A stretch of DNA of 64,000 bases. Source: Stappia sp. ES.058. Its GTDB lineage: Bacteria > Pseudomonadota > Alphaproteobacteria > Rhizobiales > Stappiaceae. The stretch is taken from NCBI RefSeq assembly GCF_900105595.1, contig NZ_LT629784.1, positions 62,001 to 126,000 of the forward strand. Reading direction: 5' to 3'. A model generated the notes under the pieces. It saw nothing but the letters and a program-made list of their open reading frames with translations. It did no database searches and was not told the DNA's origin. Shown here piece by piece: positions 53,106-62,213 of the stretch (position 1 is the stretch's first letter; each line of letters opens with the position of its first letter). Position numbers and translations under genes: made by a program.

Positions 53106-54422
53106 ATGAACACGCTGGCATTCGAGGACATGGGTGAGGACACCCAGCGCGCGGTCGACGAGGCGGACCGGGAAACGGATGTGGCCGCGCCGCCGCCGCC
53201 GGCCGACACGGTCGATCTGAAAGCGGTGCCGCGCATCGCGATCCAGGCATTTTGCGAAAGCGACGATGTCGCCGGCGCCATCGAACGCGCGTCCCAGGAT
53301 CGCCGCATGGCCAAGGCGCATGTGAAGGTTCACAAGGGCGGGATCGCGGCTGCGGCGGATTTCTATTCTACCGCTCCGACGCCGAACCTGATCATGATCG
53401 AAAGCCTGATGGATCCGGACGGGTTGATCGAGGGACTGGAGCGTCTGGCGGAAGTCTGCGACGCGGGCACGAAGGTTGTCGTGATCGGCCACGTCAATGA
53501 CGTGTCGCTGTACCGCGATCTCATCCATCGCGGTGTCAGCGATTATCTGGTGGCTCCGATCGATCTCTTCCAGGTGATCGGCGCGATCGGCGAACTCTAT
53601 GTCAGCCCGGAGTCCGAACCGCTCGGACGCACGATCGGCTTCATCGGCGCCAAGGGGGGCGTCGGCGCCTCCACTGTGGCGCACAATGTCGCCTGGTCGA
53701 TCGCCCGCGTCTACGAGAGCGACGTTGTTCTCGCCGACCTCGATCTTGCTTTCGGCACCGCCGGACTGGACTTCAATCAGGACCCACTGCAGGGCGTTTT
53801 CGAGGCGGTGTCGTCGCCTGAGCGGCTGGACGAGACCATGCTTGACCGGTTGCTGTCGAAATGCGCGGAACGGCTCAGCCTGCTTGCCGCGCCGGCCTCC
53901 CTGGAGCGCGCCTACGATCATGGCGAGACCAGTTTCGACGGTCTCGTCGATGTGATGCAGGCAGGCGCCCCGGCGGTCATCCTCGATATTCCCCACGGAT
54001 GGTCATCCTGGATCCGCCGGCTGCTGGCGAATGTCGACGAGGTGGTGATCGTTGCCGAGCCGGATCTGGCCAACCTGCGCAACGCCAAGAACATGGTCGA
54101 CACGCTGCGCCAGTTGCGCCCCAACGATGCCGCGCCTCGTCTGGTGATGAACCGGGTGAATGTGCCCAAGCGACCCGAGATCAAGGTGGGCGAGTTCACC
54201 GATGCTCTTGGTCTAGATGCGGTTGCTGTGGTGCCCTTCGAACCTCTCCTGTTCGGAACGGCAGCGAACAACGGGCAAATGATCGGCGAGCAGGATGAGA
54301 AGCATCCAAGCGCGGCGATGTTCGATCAGATTTCGCAGCTCGTCACGGGCCGCGGTGAAATCCAGAAACAAAAGAGTCTGGCGCTCGGCGCGATCATGAG
54401 CCGGTTGCTGAAGAAAGGTTAG
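53106..54422 (+). CDS. cpaE: Pilus localisation ATPase CpaE (TadZ)
   Basis: This 438-residue protein has a receiver-like domain without clear phosphorylation site (about residues 40-165) and a ParA/MinD-type ATPase. The deviant Walker A is IGFIGAKGGVGASTVAHN (about residue 178), with ADLDLAFGTAGLDFNQDP as the switch region. In Caulobacter CpaE places the pilus machine at the pole. GGGAGGAGC precedes ATG 53106. The extra acidic, Pro-rich stretch near residues 15-35 is variable in the family. Confidence 0.92.
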   Translation: MNTLAFEDMGEDTQRAVDEADRETDVAAPPPPADTVDLKAVPRIAIQAFCESDDVAGAIERASQDRRMAKAHVKVHKGGIAAAADFYSTAPTPNLIMIESLMDPDGLIEGLERLAEVCDAGTKVVVIGHVNDVSLYRDLIHRGVSDYLVAPIDLFQVIGAIGELYVSPESEPLGRTIGFIGAKGGVGASTVAHNVAWSIARVYESDVVLADLDLAFGTAGLDFNQDPLQGVFEAVSSPERLDETMLDRLLSKCAERLSLLAAPASLERAYDHGETSFDGLVDVMQAGAPAVILDIPHGWSSWIRRLLANVDEVVIVAEPDLANLRNAKNMVDTLRQLRPNDAAPRLVMNRVNVPKRPEIKVGEFTDALGLDAVAVVPFEPLLFGTAANNGQMIGEQDEKHPSAAMFDQISQLVTGRGEIQKQKSLALGAIMSRLLKKG

Positions 54423-54511
54423 GGCGCGGACTGGCGGCCCGGAGCCGGCAGCGCGCGGCGCGGAATTTTTCCTCCGCGGTTTTCGATGAACGCAGTTGAG
54501 AGCAGGTGAAA

Positions 54512-56020
54512 ATGTTCGGTCGACGTGGCGCAACTCCTGGAACGGCGGCTCCCCGCCCCAAGGCTCCCGCCGCCCCCCCGGCGGGACCGGCGGCCGAAAC
54601 GCGCGCGGATGTCGCTCCCGAGCGGGATGAGGCCAACGGCGGGGGCCCGGGGCCGGTCGCCGCCGTGCAGCCCGCTCCCCAGCCAAAGGCGCCGGAGCCT
54701 GCGCCGGAAAAGCCCGCGCAGCGGCGTTCCAACGATTATTATGCAACCAAGGCATCGATCTTCAACGCGCTGGTCGAGGCCATCGACCTGTCGATGCTGA
54801 CGCGGCTGTCGCCGGAGGATGCGCGCGAGGAAATCCGCGACGTCGTCAATGACATCATCGCGCTCAAGAACGTCGTCATGTCGATCTCCGAGCAGGAAGA
54901 TCTGCTGGAGGACATTTGCAACGACGTCCTCGGCTACGGGCCGCTGGAGCCGCTGCTCGCTCGCGACGACATCGCCGACATCATGGTGAACGGCGCGGAC
55001 ACGGTCTACATCGAGACCCAGGGCAAGATGCAGCAGACCAGCGTCCGCTTCCGCGACAACAAGCAGCTGATGAACATCTGCCAGCGGATCGTCAGCCAGG
55101 TCGGCCGCCGCGTTGATGAATCCAGCCCGATCTGTGATGCCCGCCTTATCGATGGGTCGCGTGTCAACGTCATTGCCCCGCCGCTGGCGATCGACGGCCC
55201 GACGCTGACCATTCGCAAGTTCAAGAAGGACAAGCTGACGCTCAAGCAGCTTGTCCAGTTCAATTCCGTGTCGCCGGAAGGCGCCACTGTCCTGGAGATC
55301 ATCGGCCGCAGCCGGTGCAACGTGCTGATCTCCGGCGGTACCGGCTCGGGCAAGACGACGCTGCTCAATTGCCTGACGGCCTACATCGATTCCACCGAAC
55401 GCATCATCACCTGCGAGGATGCGGCGGAGCTTCAGTTGCAGCAGCCGCATGTGGTGCGTCTTGAAACCCGCCCCCCCAACCTGGAAGGCGAGGGCGAGGT
55501 GACCATGCGCGATCTGGTCAAGAACTGCCTGCGCATGCGGCCCGAGCGCATCATCGTCGGTGAGGTGCGCGGACCCGAGGCCTTCGATCTGCTGCAGGCG
55601 ATGAACACCGGCCATGACGGGTCGATGGGCACGCTGCACGCCAACAGCCCGCGCGAGGCCCTTTCGCGTCTGGAATCGATGATCACGATGGGCGGCTTCT
55701 CGCTCCCCTCAAAGACCCTGCGCGAGATGATCGTGTCGTCCATCGACGTGATCGTCCAGGCGCAGCGCCTGCGCGACGGCTCGCGCCGCATTACGCATGT
55801 CTCCGAAGTGATGGGCATGGAAGGCGACGTCATCATCACCCAGGACGTGTTCCTCTACGACATCCTCGGCGAGGACCCGAACGGCAAGCTGATCGGGCGG
55901 CATCGTTCCACCGGCATCGGCCGGCCGAAGTTCTGGGAAAAGGCTCGCTATTTCGGCGAGGAGCAGCGTCTGGCCGCCGCCCTCGACGCGGCGGAAGTGC
56001 GGGAGGATGGCAATGTCTGA
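54512..56020 (+). CDS. cpaF: Tad secretion ATPase CpaF (TadA)
   Basis: A 502-residue hexameric secretion ATPase powering Flp pilus extension and retraction. The first 75 residues are a Pro/Ala-rich low-complexity tail. The core has Walker [15 protein letters not shown] (about residue 275), the Asp box in [17 protein letters not shown], Walker [17 protein letters not shown] and the His box [21 protein letters not shown] 54512 follows AGGTGA; GTG 54506 is two codons earlier. It overlaps tadB by eight bases. Confidence 0.96.
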   Translation: MFGRRGATPGTAAPRPKAPAAPPAGPAAETRADVAPERDEANGGGPGPVAAVQPAPQPKAPEPAPEKPAQRRSNDYYATKASIFNALVEAIDLSMLTRLSPEDAREEIRDVVNDIIALKNVVMSISEQEDLLEDICNDVLGYGPLEPLLARDDIADIMVNGADTVYIETQGKMQQTSVRFRDNKQLMNICQRIVSQVGRRVDESSPICDARLIDGSRVNVIAPPLAIDGPTLTIRKFKKDKLTLKQLVQFNSVSPEGATVLEIIGRSRCNVLISGGTGSGKTTLLNCLTAYIDSTERIITCEDAAELQLQQPHVVRLETRPPNLEGEGEVTMRDLVKNCLRMRPERIIVGEVRGPEAFDLLQAMNTGHDGSMGTLHANSPREALSRLESMITMGGFSLPSKTLREMIVSSIDVIVQAQRLRDGSRRITHVSEVMGMEGDVIITQDVFLYDILGEDPNGKLIGRHRSTGIGRPKFWEKARYFGEEQRLAAALDAAEVREDGNV

Positions 56021-57032
56021 GCTGCAGGACCTGCTCTCGCCCGAGTTGACCATGCTGGCGACGGCCCTGCTTGCCGCCTTTTCCATCGGCGGCATTCTCT
56101 ATGCATTGCTTCAGCCGATGCTGACGGGCGAGAAGCAGCGCGACAAGCGGCTCAAGTCCGTCTCCAGCCGAGCCACGACCATCGATGCCGCCCGCCTCCT
56201 GAAGGACAACGACCGGCGCCGCAAGTCCGTTCAGGACCAGCTTCGCGACTTCGAGGCGCGGGAAAAGAAGCGCAAGGACAAACAGGCGCGTCTCACCCTT
56301 GAAGAACGCATTGAACAGGCCGGACTGACCTGGACCAAGCGCAGGTTCTATATTTTTTCCGCTATCAGCGGCATTGTTTTGATGGTGATCGGTCTATCGA
56401 TCACCTCGTCTATCATCGTCAACGCGGGCTTCGCCTTCGTCGGCTTCTTCGGAATTCCGCGCTTTTATCTGGGGCGCAAGAAGAAAAAGCGCATCGATGC
56501 GTTTCTCAACGAATTGCCGAATGCCGTCGATGTCATCGTGCGCGGCACCAAGGCGGGTTTGCCGCTGGCGGAATGCATCCAGATCGTCGCCGCCGAGGCG
56601 CGCGATCCGATCCAGACGGAGTTTCGCCGCCTGATCGAGGCGCAGACCATGGGCGTTACCCTGAGCGAGGCGATCGCCAAGCTTCCCCAGCGCATGCCGG
56701 TCGCCGAAGCGAACTTCCTGGCGATCGTGGTCGCCATTCAGTCCCAGGCCGGCGGCTCCCTGTCGGAGGCGCTTGGAAACCTGTCCAAGGTGCTGCGCGA
56801 GCGCAAGGCGATGAAGGGCAAGATCCAGGCGATGAGCCAGGAGGCGAAATCCTCGGCCGCCATCATCGGCTCGCTTCCTTTCCTCGTCGTCGGCGTGCTG
56901 TCTCTGACGAGCCCCGCTTACATCATGCTGCTGTTCACCGACCCGGCCGGCAACATGATCCTCGGCTTTTCCGGCGTGTGGATGATCACGGGAATGGTGA
57001 TCATGAAAAAGATGATCAACTTTGACTTCTGA
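56013..57032 (+). CDS. tadB: Tad inner-membrane platform protein TadB
   Basis: A 339-residue T2SSF-family protein. An N-terminal membrane segment, a charged linker rich in Lys/Arg (residues about 35-100), two central helices (RFYIFSAISGIVLMVIGLSI), the T2SSF domain (LNELPNAVDVIVRGTKAGLP, LSKVLRERKAMKGKI) and two C-terminal helices are visible. With TadC it forms the inner-membrane base on which CpaF acts. ATG 56013 has GGGAGG six bases upstream. Confidence 0.93.
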   Translation: MSELQDLLSPELTMLATALLAAFSIGGILYALLQPMLTGEKQRDKRLKSVSSRATTIDAARLLKDNDRRRKSVQDQLRDFEAREKKRKDKQARLTLEERIEQAGLTWTKRRFYIFSAISGIVLMVIGLSITSSIIVNAGFAFVGFFGIPRFYLGRKKKKRIDAFLNELPNAVDVIVRGTKAGLPLAECIQIVAAEARDPIQTEFRRLIEAQTMGVTLSEAIAKLPQRMPVAEANFLAIVVAIQSQAGGSLSEALGNLSKVLRERKAMKGKIQAMSQEAKSSAAIIGSLPFLVVGVLSLTSPAYIMLLFTDPAGNMILGFSGVWMITGMVIMKKMINFDF

Positions 57033-57047
57033 CCTGAAGGCCCGGCC

Positions 57048-58034
57048 ATGATGGGACTGAATTTCTCGGACTTGATGAACCAGCAGATGATCATCGCCGT
57101 CCTGACGATGGTCGCGGTCGCCGGCACCGTCTTCGTGCTGGTGATGCCGCTGCTGGAGGGCGACAAGCTCAAGAGCCGCATGAAGTCGGTGGCTCTGGAG
57201 CGCGACCAGATGCGCGCCCGCGAACGCGCACGCATGGCCGACGAAAAAGCCAATGCCCGTGTGTCCTTGCGCAATCAGCCCAAGCAGCAGATGCAGCACA
57301 TCGTCGACCGGCTGAACCTGAAGAACCTGATGTCGGACGAGCACACGAAGATGCGTCTGATTCAGGCTGGCTATCGCGGCACCAAGCCGCTCTATACGTT
57401 TCTCTTCGCCCGCCTCGTCATGCCGGTGGTGCTGTTCCTTGTTGCGGTGTTCTACACTTTCGTTGTCCTGCAGCTCGAGCATCCGCCGATGTTCAATGTG
57501 CTGATCGCAAGCGTGATCGCCTTCATCGGCTACTATGCGCCGGATCTTTATCTCAAGAACCGGATCCAGAATCGTCAGCTGTCGATCAACCGGGCCTGGC
57601 CGGATGCGCTTGATCTCATGCTGATTTGTGTGGAATCGGGCATGTCCATCGAGGTTGCCTTCCGCAAGGTGTCGGAGGAAATCGGCGTGCAGTCGATCGC
57701 ACTTGCCGAGGAATTGACGCTGACCAATGCAGAGCTCTCCTACCTCGGCGAACGGCGGCTTGCTTACGAAAACCTGGCAAAGCGCACGGGTCTGGAAGGC
57801 GTCAAGAACGTGTCGCTCGCGCTGATCCAGGCGGAGCGTTACGGCACGCCGGTTTCCCAGGCATTGCGGGTGATGGCCGATGAAAACCGCGCGCAGCGCA
57901 TGCAGGCTGCCGAGAAAAAGGCCGCCGCACTGCCGCCCAAGCTGACGGTTCCGATGATCGTGTTCTTCCTGCCCGTGCTTCTTGCCGTGATCATCGGCCC
58001 GGTGATTATCCAGGCGCTCGCCACGTTCGACTGA
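57048..58034 (+). CDS. tadC: Tad inner-membrane platform protein TadC
   Basis: A 328-residue partner of TadB with the same layout: an N-terminal helix (IIAVLTMVAVAGTVFVLVMP), a charged linker, central helices near residues 120-165, the T2SSF domain (RAWPDALDLMLICVESGMSI, VSQALRVMADENRAQRMQAA) and a C-terminal helix (VFFLPVLLAVIIGPVIIQAL). It is the last gene of the cpaB-tadC operon, followed by a bidirectional terminator. Confidence 0.93.
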   Translation: MMGLNFSDLMNQQMIIAVLTMVAVAGTVFVLVMPLLEGDKLKSRMKSVALERDQMRARERARMADEKANARVSLRNQPKQQMQHIVDRLNLKNLMSDEHTKMRLIQAGYRGTKPLYTFLFARLVMPVVLFLVAVFYTFVVLQLEHPPMFNVLIASVIAFIGYYAPDLYLKNRIQNRQLSINRAWPDALDLMLICVESGMSIEVAFRKVSEEIGVQSIALAEELTLTNAELSYLGERRLAYENLAKRTGLEGVKNVSLALIQAERYGTPVSQALRVMADENRAQRMQAAEKKAAALPPKLTVPMIVFFLPVLLAVIIGPVIIQALATFD

Positions 58035-58136
58035 TCATCCTGACGCTTTGGCCCATGCACGGGGCCAGTGACGAAGCTCTCCATGACGGAAAACGCCGGG
58101 TCCAGGCCGTTTGTGCGGTAGCCGGGTCTGAACACC

Positions 58137-58168
58137 AAAAGGCCTCCGGATGATCCCGGAGGCCTTTT
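58137..58168. terminator. Bidirectional terminator between tadC and tadD
   Basis: A 13-base perfect stem (58137-58149 with 58156-58168) begins with AAAA and ends with TTTT around a six-base loop. It serves tadC on the plus strand and tadD on the minus strand, which converge here. Confidence 0.85.
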
Positions 58169-58208
58169 CGATTGAAATTGTGCTTGGTGAAGCGGTGCGC
58201 CCGTGCGG

Positions 58209-59027
58209 TTAACCGCCGCGTTTCTTCTTCTCGGCGTCCGAGATTTCCGCCCAGGAATTGCGCTGTGCCAGCATCGACTTCAGATAGGCGATGTTTTGAT
58301 TGGCCTGCGCCGGGTCGATTTCCGAGCGGGCCACGCTTTCGGCTTCCTGAAAGCGTCCCTGCAATCCGATCGACAGCGCGAGATTCTGCCGGATGCGACT
58401 GTCGGCCTTGGGGCTGGCGGCGGCTTTCTGGAGGATCTCCTCGGCCTGTTTCACTTCGCCGGCAAGCAGATAGGACATGGCAAGGTTATTCAAAAGGCTC
58501 GGTTCGTCGGGCGCGATCTTGAGCGCCTGGCCGTAGAGCGAGCGGGCCTTGTTGGTGTTGCCGATCTGGTCTTCGATCGCCGCTTCCGCTGAGAGAAGGC
58601 GCCAGTCGGGCCGGGTGGGGGTCTGGGCGCCCTTGATCACCTGAAGTGCTTCCGGCAGCTTGCCGCTCATCGCCAGCACCTTGCCATAGGCCGCAGCGAC
58701 GTCGCGGTCGCTTTGCTTGTTGATCACTGCCTTGCGCAAGACCGCCTCGGCCTGCGGGACCTGGCCGTTGCGCCTGAGGGCCGCAGCATAGTTCAGGATG
58801 TTTTCGCGGTTGTCGGGGGATTTCTCATAGGCCTTTCCCCAATAGCCGACGGCCTGGCGCGCGGCATCGGAGCCCGGCGCGGCATAGCCCTGGGTGGCGC
58901 TCGCATGCGTGCCGACGGATCGCTTGGACGAGGCGCAACCGGTGACGGCAAGCGCTGCCGCCAGCGACAGGGCGAGAACGATGTGGCTGGGGACGGAGCG
59001 TCCCCGATGACGGCGCGTGGATGGCAT
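58209..59027 (-). CDS. tadD: Tad lipoprotein with TPR repeats, TadD
   Basis: A 272-residue lipoprotein (lipobox LAVTGC, Cys at about residue 31) with several tetratricopeptide repeats: ENILNYAAALRRNGQVPQAE, DRDVAAAYGKVLAMSGKLPE and SLLNNLAMSYLLAGEVKQAE. TadD is needed for Tad pilus biogenesis, probably as a secretin-associated adaptor. It lies on the minus strand, converging on tadC, so it is transcribed on its own. The end is basic (EKKKRGG). Confidence 0.9.
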   Translation of the reverse strand: MPSTRRHRGRSVPSHIVLALSLAAALAVTGCASSKRSVGTHASATQGYAAPGSDAARQAVGYWGKAYEKSPDNRENILNYAAALRRNGQVPQAEAVLRKAVINKQSDRDVAAAYGKVLAMSGKLPEALQVIKGAQTPTRPDWRLLSAEAAIEDQIGNTNKARSLYGQALKIAPDEPSLLNNLAMSYLLAGEVKQAEEILQKAAASPKADSRIRQNLALSIGLQGRFQEAESVARSEIDPAQANQNIAYLKSMLAQRNSWAEISDAEKKKRGG

Positions 59028-59095
59028 GGTGCCAGGCTCCTCAACGCGAAAGACGGGTTTGCAAATTGCGCACCCCCATCAATACGTCGTTAACC

Positions 59096-59110
59096 CTAAT
59101 GCTTCGTTAA
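59096..59110 (-). promoter_or_regulatory. CtrA-like site upstream of tadD
   Basis: On the minus strand TTAA, seven bases, then TTAG matches the CtrA consensus TTAA-N7-TTAA with one mismatch. It is about 70 bases upstream of the tadD start and is followed by another TTAAC. Similar motifs lie before flp and cpaB. Confidence 0.35.
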
Positions 59111-59265
59111 GCGCCGGCGTCTCGAGTATTTGGTCGTGTGATCCGCTTTCCAGCGACGGACGCCCCGTCGGAAATCTGCCGGCGCAGGGTCGGCGGATTG
59201 CGGGCACATGGGGCTTCATGCTTTAACGGCGGTTCCTTCCTGTTTCCAACACGAGGCTCAAGACC

Positions 59266-60651
59266 TTGCGCCAGTCCCTGCGTGCCTTCGATCCCGCCCT
59301 GAACCCGGTTCCCCTTCACCTCGTCGACAAGGCGGGCTGCACCGAGGCGCTCGGGCGGCTGGGGTCTCGTGCCGGCGAATGGGCCGCCGCCAACGGGTTC
59401 GAGGCCGCAGTCGGTCAACTCCTGCTGGTGCCGGGCGAGGGCGGTTCGGCGGCGGCCGCACTGTTCGGCGTGGCCGACCCTGAGGATCCGGGCTTTGCCG
59501 CCGGAGATCTGGCGCGCAAGCTTCCCGCCGGCGATTACGCGCTTCAGCTTGAGGGCAATGCGCGGCAGGAAACGCTGCTCGCCTTCGCGCTTTCGTCCTA
59601 CCGGTTCGATCGCTACCGGAGACCATCGACGCAGCGCCCGCCGGTCATCGTCCTCGATAAAGGCGATGATGCCGAGGCGCTCGGCATTCTTCTCGACGGC
59701 GTCTCGCTTGCCCGCGACCTGATCAATACGCCGGCAAATGACCTCGGTCCTGCCGAGCTCGCAGCCGCCGCGCGCGAGCTTTTCGCCATTCATGGCGGGT
59801 CGACTCGCGTGGTGGAAGGCGAGGCGCTGGTTGCCGACGGATTCCCGATGATCCACGCGGTGGGCCGCGCCAGCAGTCGTGCGCCACGTCTGGTCGACGC
59901 GGTCTGGGGCGCGGACGATGCGCCGAAGGTGACGCTGGTCGGCAAGGGCGTGGTGTTTGATACCGGCGGTCTCGACATCAAGCCGGCAAGCGGCATGGCC
60001 TTGATGAAGAAGGACATGGGCGGCGCGGCCAATGTGCTGGGTCTTGCCTCCATGATCATGGCGGCGAACCTGCCGGTGCGCCTGCGCGTGCTGATTCCGG
60101 CCGTCGAGAACGCCATTTCCGGCTCGGCCTTCCGTCCGGGCGACATCCTCGACAGCCGCAAGGGTTTGCGGGTCGAGATCGGCAACACGGATGCGGAGGG
60201 CCGGCTTGTGCTGGGCGATGCACTCACGCTTGCCGACGAGGAAAAGCCCGAGATCCTGATCGACATGGCGACGCTGACGGGCGCGGCGCGTGTCGCGCTT
60301 GGCCCCGAACTGCCGCCGTTCTTTACCGACGACGAGGTCTTTGCCGGTGTCCTCGCCACAAAGGCGGACGAAACGCGCGATCCGCTGTGGCGTCTGCCGT
60401 TGTGGCGTCCCTACGAGAGCTATCTTGAGAGCCGTGTCGCAGACATCAATCACATCAACACCAGCGGTGCGGGTTTTGCCGGGTCGATCACCGCGGCCCT
60501 GTTTCTGTCCCGCTTTGTCGAACACGCGGCGACCTGGGTGCATTTCGACATCTATGGCTGGTCGCCCGCCGAGCGTCCGGCCCGTCCCGCCGGCGGCGAG
60601 GCACAGGGGATCCGGGCGCTGTTCGCGCTGCTAACGGAGCGCTTTGCGTGA
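59266..60651 (+). CDS. Leucyl aminopeptidase family protein (M17)
   Basis: This 461-residue M17 aminopeptidase removes N-terminal residues from peptides. The bimetal site is seen in LVGKGVVFDTGGLDIKPASG (about residue 230), KKDMGGAANVLGL (about 252) and GNTDAEGRLVLGDAL (about 311), together with the bicarbonate-site Arg in the last. The N-terminal domain is short and divergent, as in the alphaproteobacterial PepA-like branch. The start appears to be TTG 59266 behind CGAGG; no ATG fits well. It is followed by a MarR gene and an NlpC/P60 gene, possibly one cell-wall or peptide turnover group. Confidence 0.9.
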   Translation: MRQSLRAFDPALNPVPLHLVDKAGCTEALGRLGSRAGEWAAANGFEAAVGQLLLVPGEGGSAAAALFGVADPEDPGFAAGDLARKLPAGDYALQLEGNARQETLLAFALSSYRFDRYRRPSTQRPPVIVLDKGDDAEALGILLDGVSLARDLINTPANDLGPAELAAAARELFAIHGGSTRVVEGEALVADGFPMIHAVGRASSRAPRLVDAVWGADDAPKVTLVGKGVVFDTGGLDIKPASGMALMKKDMGGAANVLGLASMIMAANLPVRLRVLIPAVENAISGSAFRPGDILDSRKGLRVEIGNTDAEGRLVLGDALTLADEEKPEILIDMATLTGAARVALGPELPPFFTDDEVFAGVLATKADETRDPLWRLPLWRPYESYLESRVADINHINTSGAGFAGSITAALFLSRFVEHAATWVHFDIYGWSPAERPARPAGGEAQGIRALFALLTERFA

Positions 60652-60694
60652 GGACAGGCCCCCGCGCACGGTGATCGGCTTCGTATAACGGAAC

Positions 60695-60707
60695 CGAAAC
60701 GATTTCG
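60695..60707. promoter_or_regulatory. Small palindrome before the MarR gene
   Basis: CGAAA-CGA-TTTCG is a short inverted repeat in the 110-base gap between the aminopeptidase and marR. Its position suggests an autoregulatory operator, but the repeat is short and this is a guess from location. Confidence 0.25.
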
Positions 60708-60761
60708 CTCCATAGTGCCGAAGGGCGTTTGGCTCGTGATGTGTGAGCGGATGGGGACAAG

Positions 60762-61112
60762 ATGGGTGTCGAAATACGGCCCTCTCAGGCGTTGCGCCTG
60801 TGGCACGACGTCACGATGGCGCTTGTCACCGATGGCGACAAGGACCTGACGGCGCGCCAAACGGCGATCCTGCTGACAGTCTATCTGGAATCGCCACCGC
60901 ACACGGTACGCGGGCTGGCCGCCCGGCTGAATGTCACCAAGCCGGTGATCACCCGTGCGCTCGACACGCTGGGCGCGATGAAGCTCCTGTCGCGCAAGCG
61001 CGACGAGGCGGATCGCCGCAACGTCGTGATCACGCGAACGGTTGCCGGCGCGCTCTATCTGGAAGAGATTGCCGATACGATCGTTGCCAAGGCCGCGACG
61101 ATGCCCCGCTGA
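60762..61112 (+). CDS. MarR-type winged-helix regulator
   Basis: A compact 116-residue protein with a MarR winged helix: LTARQTAILLTVYLESPPHT, VRGLAARLNVTKPVITRALD (recognition helix, about residues 50-68) and the wing RKRDEADRRNVVITRT. It is shorter than usual MarR proteins (about 140-150), and the terminal dimerisation helices look reduced. Target genes are unknown; the neighbouring NlpC/P60 gene, 26 bases downstream, is the obvious candidate partner in an operon. Confidence 0.82.
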   Translation: MGVEIRPSQALRLWHDVTMALVTDGDKDLTARQTAILLTVYLESPPHTVRGLAARLNVTKPVITRALDTLGAMKLLSRKRDEADRRNVVITRTVAGALYLEEIADTIVAKAATMPR

Positions 61113-61138
61113 CCGAGCCGACGACGGACGCCTCCATC

Positions 61139-62026
61139 ATGCCAGACGCTTCTTTCGCCTCTCTCGACCGCCGTGTTCATCCGGTCCGCCCGGATCTTGC
61201 GGCTGAGAGCTACCGCGGGCGTGTTCCGGCCGACCGCTTTGCGCCGGGCGTTGCCATGCGGGTCGCCGCCGACAGTGTCGCCGTTCGCCCGGCACCCGAC
61301 CCGGCGCGCTCCATCGACACCGAAGCGCTCCATGGCGAGATCGTCACCGTTTACGAGATGCGTGGCGATGGCTGGGCCTGGGGGCAACTGGAAACCGACG
61401 ACTATGTCGGTTATCTCCCGGCGGACGCGCTCGGGCCGGCGGGCGCCCAGCCGACGCATCGTGTCGCCGCGTTGCGCAGCTATCGCTATCCGGAGGCGGA
61501 ACTGAAATGCCCGCCGCTCGGTCTCCTGTCGATGGGGGCGAGGGTGCGCGTCACCGGCCAGGCGACTACGCGCGGGCTCGCGTTTGCGCTTCTGGAAGAC
61601 GGTTCGGCGATGGTCGCACGTCATCTGGTGCCGCTTGCGCACCGCGCGGCGGACTGGGTCGGCGTTGCGGAAGCGTTTCTCGGCACGCCGTATCTGTGGG
61701 GCGGACGCACGTCGCTCGGTCTCGATTGCTCGGCGCTGATCCAGCTCGCTGCCGCCGCGGGCGGCCTGAACATTCCGCGTGATACCGACATGCAGGAACG
61801 CGAGGCCGGCGAGCAGCTCGACATCACGGCCGGGCTGCCGGCTCTCGCCCGTGGCGACCTCGTTTTCTGGAAAGGCCACGTCGGCATCGCCCAGGGCGGC
61901 GGGACGCTGTTGCATGCCAATGGCCATACCATGTCGGTGGCAAGTGAGCCGCTTGCGCCCGCGGTTGAACGTATCGCGCGCAACGAGTGGGGAACGGTCA
62001 CGACAGTGCGCAGGCCGGCTTTTTGA
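61139..62026 (+). CDS. NlpC/P60 family peptidase with SH3-like domains
   Basis: A 295-residue cysteine peptidase likely to cut peptidoglycan stem peptides. The N-terminal two thirds hold two bacterial SH3-like segments (WAWGQLETDDYVGYLPADAL, then LAFALLEDGSAMVARHLVPL). The NlpC/P60 domain follows with the nucleophile in GGRTSLGLDCSALIQ (about residue 201), His in FWKGHVGIAQGG (about 247) and a third polar residue in LLHANGHTM. No signal peptide is visible, so export is unclear; such proteins with dimeric SH3 segments occur in alphaproteobacteria. It follows marR closely. Confidence 0.9.
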   Translation: MPDASFASLDRRVHPVRPDLAAESYRGRVPADRFAPGVAMRVAADSVAVRPAPDPARSIDTEALHGEIVTVYEMRGDGWAWGQLETDDYVGYLPADALGPAGAQPTHRVAALRSYRYPEAELKCPPLGLLSMGARVRVTGQATTRGLAFALLEDGSAMVARHLVPLAHRAADWVGVAEAFLGTPYLWGGRTSLGLDCSALIQLAAAAGGLNIPRDTDMQEREAGEQLDITAGLPALARGDLVFWKGHVGIAQGGGTLLHANGHTMSVASEPLAPAVERIARNEWGTVTTVRRPAF

Positions 62027-62165
62027 AAGTACCGTTGCGTACGCAGGCGCGACGTTGACGTTTGCTCACGCAACGTATTTGTCGCCATGTGATTTGAAAT
62101 GAAACATTCGACTGAATTCTGAGGTCCCGATAGTCTTTCGTTACAAGGAGGATAGGGACTCTGCT

Positions 62166-62210
62166 ATGCGTGAAACGCATTTGTTATCTGTTGTTTCAAG
62201 GTTTATCTAA
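62166..62210 (+). CDS. Possible 14-codon leader ORF
   Basis: ATG 62166 opens a 14-residue frame, MRETHLLSVVSRFI, ending in TAA at 62208-62210. AAGGAGG lies upstream (spacing 14 bases; AGGG is closer at 8). The next ATG, at 62214, begins three bases after the stop, so translation could be coupled to the receiver-like gene. The start is inside the small hairpin ATGCGT-GAA-ACGCAT. It may be a regulatory leader or simply chance. Confidence 0.35.
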   Translation: MRETHLLSVVSRFI

Positions 62211-62213
62211 ACG

